Shown: positions 1 through 4,799 of the stretch, in pieces | Layout: each line of letters begins with the position of its first letter | How positions within the stretch are numbered: position 1 is the first letter of the stretch | Assembly: GCA_964582525.1 (NCBI GenBank) | Contig: CAZOSP010000163.1 | Coordinates: 1-6,268, forward strand | DNA: 6,268 nucleotides | Direction: 5' to 3' | Source of the DNA: BB31 sp964582525 | GTDB lineage: Bacteria > Pseudomonadota > Gammaproteobacteria > Beggiatoales > Beggiatoaceae | The notes under the pieces: model-generated | What the model was told of the DNA's origin: nothing | The model's database searches: none | What the model saw: the letters and a program-made list of their open reading frames with translations, nothing else | Position numbers and translations under genes: made by a program

Positions 1-258
1 ATGTTAAGTGCCATTGATTACAACAGCCTGCCATCTTATCAAGCAGGACGACAAGCAGGACGACAAGAGGGGGAACAACTGGGCTTGCACAGTGGCGAAG
101 TGCGTCTTCTAAAACGCCTATTGAAGAAAAAATTTGGGGCATTGCCGCAAGCACTTGAAGACCGCTTGGATATTGCGACCGAACAGCAGCTTGAACAATG
201 CTCAGAGGCGGTTTTAACGGCAGAGACTATAGATGATATTTTCGCTGGTTTGGATTAG
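1..258 (+). CDS. C-terminal part of an Rpn-family (PD-(D/E)XK nuclease/transposase-like) protein with DUF4351-type tail
   Basis: The frame is open to the left edge, so the ATG at position 1 is probably an internal Met and only the last 85 residues are visible. Residues 14-26 form a Gly/Arg/Gln/Glu-rich repeat (QAGR, QAGR, QEGE). Residues 32-85 then look like the DUF4351 helical tail: a Leu/Lys/Arg-rich helix, a KKFGALP turn, an LEQCSEAVLTAETIDDIFAGLD-like end. From family knowledge, this tail usually ends Rpn or PDDEXK_2 proteins of about 250-330 residues, which are linked to recombination-promoting endonuclease activity. The catalytic domain would lie left of the window, so activity cannot be judged. 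The gene runs in the same direction as the DUF58 gene, 66 nt away across a hairpin. The alternative is a short free-standing DUF4351 remnant. Confidence 0.7.
   Translation: MLSAIDYNSLPSYQAGRQAGRQEGEQLGLHSGEVRLLKRLLKKKFGALPQALEDRLDIATEQQLEQCSEAVLTAETIDDIFAGLD
40..67 (+). repeat. 12-nt in-frame tandem repeat in the Rpn-like gene
   Basis: The unit CAAGCAGGACGA occurs twice without mismatch (40-51 and 52-63), followed by a partial third start (CAAG, 64-67). It encodes QAGR-type units. Because the unit is a multiple of three, gain or loss of copies would change linker length and keep the reading frame. Confidence 0.85.
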
Positions 259-303
259 CACCAAGCGATGTTTCGCGGTAAAAAGCACCCATCGCGTAAG
301 GTG
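259..303. repeat. Nested inverted repeat between the Rpn-like and DUF58 genes
   Basis: Three pairs of arms nest around an A-rich loop: CACC (259-262) with GGTG (300-303), GCGATG (265-270) with CATCGC (290-295), and GGT (277-279) with ACC (287-289). It begins directly after the TAG stop of the upstream gene. No T-run follows on the plus strand, so a classical intrinsic terminator is unlikely. A REP-like or mRNA-end-stabilising hairpin fits better, but its role is inferred only from structure. Confidence 0.5.
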
Positions 304-324
304 AGATCATAACGCCAGTGCTAC

Positions 325-1266
325 ATGACTAGCCCCACGGGAAACCCTATGCTGCACCCTCAACTTGATGATTTATTAGAATTACGCCACCAAGCTCACG
401 CGCTGGGTTTTGCTTCGCACCATCCGGTCAACTCGGTGCTTTGTGGTTTATATGCTTCGGTGTTTCGCGGACAAGGTATGGACTTTGAAGAAGTCCGAGA
501 ATATCAACAGGGCGATGAAATTCGCAATATGGATTGGCGCGTGACAGCACGTACCAACGTGCCGCATCTCAAAGTGTTCCGCGAAGAACGCCAACGCAGC
601 GTGTTATTTTGTGTTGATGTGTCGCCGCACATGCAGTTTGGTACACGCGGCACCTTCAAATCGATCCAAGCCGCAAAAGCAGCGGCGTTGCTCGGTTGGG
701 CAGCGTCTAATGCGCAAGATCGGGTCGGCGGGGTGTTATTTGGAGGCGCGGACGGCTTGGCGTATTTTCGCCCCAGTCGGGATCGGCGGGCTATTTGGCG
801 TTTGCTGAAAGCCTTAACTTATCAGCGCGAAAGCATCAATAAACGCCGCGAAGATGCCCTAGCGCGTGCCTTAGACAAGCTCGCGCACGGCACGCACAGC
901 GGCTCGGTGATTATCATTATTGCCGATTTTAATCGCGAAACCTGGTCACTTGAGCAACGCCTGGCGTATCTGCGTCAACACCATGATTTGCTTTTGCTGC
1001 CGATTGATGATGCGGCGGATCAAGCCCTGCCGGAGATGGGAACCGTGTTATTTAAGACCCACGACGGCGCACGCTTGGAAATCGATACCAGCAGTGCCGC
1101 CGGGCAGCAAAAATACCGCGATCAATGGCAAACGCAGCGCAATCATTTACAACTCATCAGCAAGCGTTTAGGCATTGATGTCATTCCTATTAGCACTGAT
1201 GTGGATGTTCACGGCACTTTGGTCAGCGGTCTGCAACGCCGCATGAAACGTATGCTGGTGCGCTGA
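325..1266 (+). CDS. DUF58 domain-containing protein (degenerate vWA-like fold)
   Basis: This 313-residue protein carries the DUF58 signature at about residues 41-92: GLYASVFRGQGMDFEEVREY, then QQGDEIRNMDWRVTART and a KVFREERQR segment. A vWA-like domain follows: the strand FCVDVS (95-100), DRVGGVLF (132-139) and IIIIADFN (196-203). DUF58 proteins often sit between a MoxR AAA+ ATPase gene and vWA-protein genes (Bat-like loci) and are thought to take part in chaperone-like or envelope assembly; the exact role is not settled. No signal peptide or membrane segment is visible, so it looks cytosolic. The MIDAS-like motif reads DVSPH, with His102 where the second Ser of DxSxS is usual. ATG 325 is the longest start, but neither it nor ATG 349 (residue 9) has a clear Shine-Dalgarno. 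The bat partners are not downstream; thyA converges 25 nt away. Confidence 0.88.
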   Translation: MTSPTGNPMLHPQLDDLLELRHQAHALGFASHHPVNSVLCGLYASVFRGQGMDFEEVREYQQGDEIRNMDWRVTARTNVPHLKVFREERQRSVLFCVDVSPHMQFGTRGTFKSIQAAKAAALLGWAASNAQDRVGGVLFGGADGLAYFRPSRDRRAIWRLLKALTYQRESINKRREDALARALDKLAHGTHSGSVIIIIADFNRETWSLEQRLAYLRQHHDLLLLPIDDAADQALPEMGTVLFKTHDGARLEIDTSSAAGQQKYRDQWQTQRNHLQLISKRLGIDVIPISTDVDVHGTLVSGLQRRMKRMLVR

Positions 1267-1291
1267 TTGTTGAGAATGCTGCGCACCCGTA

Positions 1292-2086
1292 TCAAACCGC
1301 AATCTGTGCCTTAATGTGCGGATGCGCCTGATAATTGAGAATGGCAAAATCGTCAAATTCATAGCTAAACAAATCAACCGCTTTACGTTTAATGTCTAAT
1401 TGTGGCAAGGCATAGGGCTGACGCGAAAGTTGTAAGCGCGCTTGTTCTAAATGATTTAAGTACAAATGACAATCACCACCGCTCCAAATAAATTCTCCCA
1501 CGTCTAAATCACATTGTTGGGCAACCATCTGGGTGAGTAAAGCATAAGAGAAAATATTAAAAGGGACACCAATAAAAACATCCGCCGAGCGTTGATAAAG
1601 CTGGCAAGATAGTTTGCGGTCTGCCACATAGAATTGAAACAATAAATGGCAAGGTGGTAATGCCATGAGTTCTAATTCGCCAACATTCCAAGCCGATACA
1701 ATATGACGGCGTGAATCGGGATTATCTTTGAGTTGTTCAAGCACCTGACTCATTTGATCTACAGTAGTGCCATTAGGCAAGCCCCAAGAACGCCATTGCT
1801 TGCCATACACAGGTCCTAAATCGCCGTTTTCATCTGCCCATTCATCCCAAATATTTACATTGTTTTGTTTTAGATAAGCAATGTTGGTATCCCCGCGCAA
1901 GAACCATAATAGTTCATAAATAATCGATTTAACGTGTAATTTTTTGGTGGTTAATAAAGGCATTCCGGACGACAAGTCAAAACGCATTTGTCGCCCAAAT
2001 ACGGATAAAGTGCCGACACCAGTACGGTCAATTTTTTTCGTGCCATTGTCGAGAATATCCTGCATAAGAGAAAGGTATTGCTGCAT
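1292..2086 (-). CDS. thyA: Thymidylate synthase
   Basis: ThyA converts dUMP to dTMP in the cytoplasm, using 5,10-methylenetetrahydrofolate as carbon donor and reductant. The protein has 264 residues, the same length as E. coli ThyA, and aligns without gaps by eye. Visible functional residues are Arg21 (DRTG), Arg126-Arg127 (DSRRH, phosphate binding from the partner subunit), the nucleophile Cys146 (LPPCH), Arg166 and Asp169 (QRSADV), Asn177 (PFNI), and His207/Tyr209 (CHLY). The start is fixed by the MQQYLSLMQ N-terminus, which matches MKQYLELMQ in E. coli. There is no convincing Shine-Dalgarno upstream. It lies 62 nt downstream of serA on the same strand, with a palindromic repeat in between, and converges with the DUF58 gene. 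The gene looks more AT-rich than the DUF58 and tcdA genes. Confidence 0.98.
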   Translation of the reverse strand: MQQYLSLMQDILDNGTKKIDRTGVGTLSVFGRQMRFDLSSGMPLLTTKKLHVKSIIYELLWFLRGDTNIAYLKQNNVNIWDEWADENGDLGPVYGKQWRSWGLPNGTTVDQMSQVLEQLKDNPDSRRHIVSAWNVGELELMALPPCHLLFQFYVADRKLSCQLYQRSADVFIGVPFNIFSYALLTQMVAQQCDLDVGEFIWSGGDCHLYLNHLEQARLQLSRQPYALPQLDIKRKAVDLFSYEFDDFAILNYQAHPHIKAQIAV

Positions 2087-2094
2087 GATGTGAA

Positions 2095-2103
2095 TCTATA
2101 TCA
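2095..2103 (-). promoter_or_regulatory. Possible extended -10 element for thyA
   Basis: The minus strand reads TGA-TATAGA, resembling an extended -10 (TGn plus a 4/6 match to TATAAT). It is 8 nt upstream of the thyA start, so transcription from it would give an almost leaderless mRNA. The -35 region is poor (CTTAAT at 17-nt spacing). thyA may instead be read through from serA. Confidence 0.25.
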
Positions 2104-2110
2104 AAGTTGT

Positions 2111-2140
2111 AGGGCGGATTAAGCGACAGCGTATCCGCCC
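2111..2140 (+). repeat. Palindromic REP-like repeat, copy 1 (serA-thyA spacer)
   Basis: Perfect 8-bp arms GGGCGGAT (2112-2119) and ATCCGCCC (2133-2140) flank a 13-nt centre containing AAGCGACAGCG. It lies 8 nt past the serA stop and about 25 nt before the thyA start on the minus strand. No T-run follows the hairpin on the minus strand (TACAACTTTG), so it is not a typical intrinsic terminator. It could stabilise or separate the two parts of a serA-thyA message. It matches the copies at 3451-3480 and 6187-6226. Confidence 0.75.
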
Positions 2141-2148
2141 CAAGATCA

Positions 2149-3315
2149 TTAAATCATCCGCACTTTCAACACGCCTTGAATAGCGCAAATATCATCAATC
2201 ACCGATTGCGGCACTGCTTGTTCCACATCCACTAAAGTGTATGCCAGGTTACCGCGTGATTTATTCAACATATCAATAATATTAATATTCGCTTTTGCTA
2301 TCGCAGTGCTGATTTGTCCCACCATGTTCGGCACATTAGAATTAGCTATCGCCAAACGTGAGGTGCCATCATCGCGTGACATAAAGGCTTCAGGAAAATT
2401 GACTGAATTGCTGATATTGCCGTTTTCCAAATAATCTTTAATCTGCTCCGCCACCATCACCGCACAATTATCCTCAGCTTCTTGAGTTGATGCCCCCAGA
2501 TGCGGCAAAGCGATCACGCGGGGATGTTGCTTAATCTGATTAGTCGGAAAATCGCACACATAAGCATTCACCTTGCCCGCCTCAATAGCTGCCAACACAG
2601 CAGCGTCATCCACAATACCGGCACGCGCAAAATTCAAAATCGTTGTGCCATCGGGCATATTTTTTAAGCGTTCTGCGTTGATCATATTGCGTGTAGCATC
2701 GATCAGCGGCACATGAAAACTAATAAAATCGGCTTGACTGGTCAGCGCGTCAACGCTGCTTGCCTGCTCGACTTTAGCATCCAATTTCCAAGCACTTTTC
2801 ACGGTAATTTGCGGATCATAGCCGATCACGCGCATACCCAAATCAACCGCCGCATTTGCCACTTTCACGCCGATGGCACCCAAGCCCACCACGCCCAGCG
2901 TGCGATTAGGCAACTCAAAACCGCCGTAATTTTTCTTACCCGCCTCTACTTGCTTGCTGATGTCCTCATCCGTGCCGTCTAAATGACGCGCATAATCCCA
3001 AGCCTGACAAATATTCCGCGCTGCCAGCAACATACCGGCTAAGACCAATTCCTTCACCGCATTGGCATTCGCCCCCGGTGCATTAAATACAGGAATGCCG
3101 CGTTCACTCATTTTTTCCACAGGGATGTTATTCACCCCCGCGCCTGCACGTCCAACCGCTTGTAAAGATTCAGGAATTTCCCAATCGTGTAACTTAAAAG
3201 AGCGCAGCAGCAGCGCGTCGGGATGTTGGATTTCGGAAGCGATTTCATAAGCGTTACGCGGTAAGCGTTCTAAACCGGCAAGCGAGATATTATTCAAAGT
3301 AAGGATTTTGTACAT
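2149..3315 (-). CDS. serA: D-3-phosphoglycerate dehydrogenase with C-terminal ACT domain
   Basis: SerA oxidises 3-phosphoglycerate to 3-phosphohydroxypyruvate with NAD+, the first step of serine synthesis. The 388 residues give a split substrate-binding domain (about 1-98 and 275-310), a Rossmann NAD-binding domain (about 100-274, GLGAIG at 144-149, acidic Asp167 after the second strand) and an ACT domain (about 318-388). Catalytic Arg231 (FARAG) and His272 (LPHLGAST) are present. The position of E. coli Glu269 reads Asn259 (DFPTNQ). Of the E. coli ACT serine contacts, Asn346 and Asn364 correspond to Asn327 and Asn345, while His344 corresponds to Asn325, so serine feedback may differ. The ATG start has AGGA at 3323-3326, 7 nt upstream. 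A consensus -10 box lies about 36 nt upstream. thyA follows. A related 2-hydroxyacid dehydrogenase is a less likely alternative because the ACT domain and GASTQEAEDN motif favour SerA. Confidence 0.94.
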   Translation of the reverse strand: MYKILTLNNISLAGLERLPRNAYEIASEIQHPDALLLRSFKLHDWEIPESLQAVGRAGAGVNNIPVEKMSERGIPVFNAPGANANAVKELVLAGMLLAARNICQAWDYARHLDGTDEDISKQVEAGKKNYGGFELPNRTLGVVGLGAIGVKVANAAVDLGMRVIGYDPQITVKSAWKLDAKVEQASSVDALTSQADFISFHVPLIDATRNMINAERLKNMPDGTTILNFARAGIVDDAAVLAAIEAGKVNAYVCDFPTNQIKQHPRVIALPHLGASTQEAEDNCAVMVAEQIKDYLENGNISNSVNFPEAFMSRDDGTSRLAIANSNVPNMVGQISTAIAKANINIIDMLNKSRGNLAYTLVDVEQAVPQSVIDDICAIQGVLKVRMI

Positions 3316-3350
3316 GGGATAGTCCTATGGAGTTCTGGAAATTCGTGGCT

Positions 3351-3356
3351 ATTATA
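3351..3356 (-). promoter_or_regulatory. Consensus -10 box (TATAAT) upstream of serA
   Basis: The minus strand carries a perfect TATAAT 35 nt upstream of the serA ATG, which would give a leader of about 25-30 nt containing the AGGA ribosome site. The -35 hexamer at 16-18 nt spacing is poor (for example TAGGCT). A TTGCAG at 3369-3374 is only 12 nt away. An activator-dependent sigma70 promoter is a reasonable inference. Confidence 0.5.
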
Positions 3357-3450
3357 ACTTGAGTTGCACTGCAAGCCTATCTTTGCATCTCTTCGTCGCC
3401 GAGCATTCGCGTTTGCGTTTGCGTCGCGCACGCGGAATGATAGCCCACGC

Positions 3451-3480
3451 TGGACGAATTAAGCGACAACGTATCTGCCA
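3451..3480 (+). repeat. Decayed REP-like repeat, copy 2 (upstream of tcdA)
   Basis: Aligned without gaps to 2111-2140, 24 of 30 bases match, including an unbroken central ATTAAGCGACA (3458-3468). Five of the six differences fall in the arms, so the left arm GGACGAAT and right arm ATCTGCCA no longer pair well. It ends 7 nt before the tcdA ATG and therefore occupies the place where its ribosome site would be. Confidence 0.65.
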
Positions 3481-3487
3481 AAAATCT

Positions 3488-4237
3488 ATGACAAATTTTC
3501 CCGAAAGCTTCGCCCGCACGCAAATTTTGCTCGGCGATGAGGCATTAGAACAGTTAATCGATCAGCATGTGCTGATCGCCGGTCTCGGCGGGGTTGGCAG
3601 CTTTGTTGCCGAAAGTCTAGGGCGCGTCGGCATTCGCCGCCTCACTTTACTCGATCATGATCGGGTATCCGCCTCCAACCTCAACCGCCAATTAGTCGCC
3701 CTGCATTCGACCTTGGGCGCGTACAAAACTGAAGTCATGGCAGCGCGTTTGCGCGACATCAATCCCAACATCGAACTGCATAGTCGCACTGAGTTTTTGC
3801 TCAAAGACGCAGCAGAAAAATTGGTCTTATCTGCTGATTTTGACTTTGTGGTTGACTGCATTGACTCGATAGTCTGCAAAGCCGCGCTGGTCGCCGCCTG
3901 CCTAAAACACGAGATTCCGGTCGCTTCCAGCATGGGCGCGGGCAACCGCTTAGATGTCACGCAAGTCAAAGTTGCCAAACTCAACCAAACCCATTCCTGC
4001 GCCCTGGCGCGAGAAATGCGCTCGATGCTCAAACGCTTGGGCGCACGCACCAATTATCCGGTTGTCTATTCCACCGAACAAGCCCGTCAGCCTCTGCCAC
4101 ATCAGCCTGTTGACACGCATCTCGCCGCTCATCCGCGTGCCGTCAACGGCACTATTGCTTACATGCCCGCCTTGTTTGGCATGATGCTATCGGGACTGGT
4201 GGTGCAGCATTTGTTACTCGCGGAACGCGAAAGTTAA
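3488..4237 (+). CDS. tcdA: tRNA threonylcarbamoyladenosine dehydratase (E1/ThiF-like)
   Basis: TcdA uses ATP to cyclise t6A37 to ct6A on tRNAs that read ANN codons. From ATG 3488 the protein has 249 residues, slightly shorter than E. coli TcdA (268). It shows an N-terminal FARTQILLGDEAL segment matching the usual RFGGxxRLYG-like start, the nucleotide-binding GLGGVGS (32-38), Asp56 in LLDHD, SNLNRQ (63-68), Lys80, and DCIDS (123-127). A STEQ motif (195-198) and a hydrophobic C-terminus follow. A longer start from TTG 3359 adds 43 residues without family similarity and runs through a repeat, so it was not used. No good Shine-Dalgarno precedes ATG 3488. Its stop overlaps the rimI stop. HesA/MoeB/ThiF is the wider family, but the residue pattern favours TcdA. 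Confidence 0.9.
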   Translation: MTNFPESFARTQILLGDEALEQLIDQHVLIAGLGGVGSFVAESLGRVGIRRLTLLDHDRVSASNLNRQLVALHSTLGAYKTEVMAARLRDINPNIELHSRTEFLLKDAAEKLVLSADFDFVVDCIDSIVCKAALVAACLKHEIPVASSMGAGNRLDVTQVKVAKLNQTHSCALAREMRSMLKRLGARTNYPVVYSTEQARQPLPHQPVDTHLAAHPRAVNGTIAYMPALFGMMLSGLVVQHLLLAERES

Positions 4238-4698
4238 AGTGCTAACGCTAAAATCAGCGCGTCTTCGCGTCCTTTTTCGCCCGGATAATATTTGCGCCGC
4301 AAGCCCACTTCGTTGAAGCCTAAGTGTTCATACAGGCTGCAAGCGGCAACATTGGATGGGCGCACCTCTAAAAACATAGTCTCGGTATGATGACGACGGG
4401 CTAAATGAAGCAAATATTCCATCAACTCGCGCCCTAAACCACGTCCTTGATACTTGGGATGCACGCAGAGATTCAAAATATGCGCTTCGCCCACTGCCAT
4501 GCTCATTACCCCGTAGCCGACAATTTTATGGTGTTGCTCCAATAGCCAGCAAGCGTAACCCGCTTTTAAGCAATCGCGGAAAATACCATAAGTCCAAGGG
4601 TGAGGATAAGCGGCTTTTTCTATGCACATAACGGTTTCCAAATCCTTTTCGCGCATAGGAAGAAAACGACAAAGGGGGCTTTTTAGAATGGCACTCAT
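4234..4698 (-). CDS. rimI: Ribosomal protein S18-alanine N-acetyltransferase (GNAT family)
   Basis: RimI acetylates the N-terminal Ala of ribosomal protein S18 with acetyl-CoA in the cytosol. The 154 residues form one GNAT domain. IEKAAYPHPWT (26-36) matches the RimI substrate-loop region; LNLCVHPKYQGRGLGRELM (75-93) is motif A, with the CoA pyrophosphate loop QGRGLG at 84-89. Glu111 (FLEVRPSN) and Tyr123 (SLYEHLGF) correspond to the catalytic Glu103 and Tyr115 of the E. coli enzyme. The RRKYYPGEKGREDALIL end (134-150) is typical of RimI. The start at 4698 has no close Shine-Dalgarno; an AGGT lies about 14 nt away, and the start ATGA overlaps the stop of a possible short upstream frame, so coupled translation is possible. 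The gene is 90 nt downstream of the amidase gene on the same strand and tail-to-tail with tcdA. Confidence 0.93.
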   Translation of the reverse strand: MSAILKSPLCRFLPMREKDLETVMCIEKAAYPHPWTYGIFRDCLKAGYACWLLEQHHKIVGYGVMSMAVGEAHILNLCVHPKYQGRGLGRELMEYLLHLARRHHTETMFLEVRPSNVAACSLYEHLGFNEVGLRRKYYPGEKGREDALILALAL

Positions 4699-4799
4699 AG
4701 ATTGATACTCATACCTGCCAGAAACTGCATTATCCCTGAGAGCAGTTGCAGGCGTAAGCGTTCAGACGCGGCAGCATAGGTTAAAACATCAATGCTGCG
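4695..4799 (-). other. Possible short ORF coupled to rimI (low confidence)
   Basis: Between the amidase and rimI genes one minus-strand frame is open for 34 codons and ends in TGA, overlapping the rimI ATG as ATGA. The translated stretch has a hydrophobic C-terminal part (LQLLSGIMQFLAGMSINL). It lacks an upstream ATG, GTG or TTG; the first in-frame ATG, at 4728-4730, leaves only 11 residues and has AGGG 3 nt before it. It might be a translational-coupling leader, the relic of a gene formerly upstream of rimI, or chance. I do not recognise it. Confidence 0.2.

Noticed and set aside
1..1266. A new two-gene nuclease plus vWA-like defence system
   Set aside because: Only a C-terminal tail of the Rpn-like protein is visible, and no further defence genes, mobile ends or conserved pairing can be shown from this window.
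1267..1291. Bidirectional terminator between the DUF58 gene and thyA
   Set aside because: The 25-nt gap holds no convincing inverted repeat or T-run.
2112..2140. Intrinsic terminator of serA
   Set aside because: The hairpin is good but no U-run follows on the minus strand, and the sequence belongs to a dispersed repeat family.
3398..3435. GCGTTT-rich short repeats in the serA-tcdA spacer, considered as an iteron or CRISPR-like array
   Set aside because: Only two or three imperfect 6-nt units are present, with no spacer-repeat pattern and no replication genes nearby.
3359..3487. 43-residue N-terminal extension of TcdA from TTG 3359
   Set aside because: The added residues show no family similarity, cross a decayed repeat copy and the start overlaps the serA promoter region; ATG 3488 gives a family-like N-terminus.
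3655..4053. 132-codon minus-strand ORF inside tcdA
   Set aside because: It is antisense to a well-supported conserved gene and its composition is that expected of a complementary-frame shadow.
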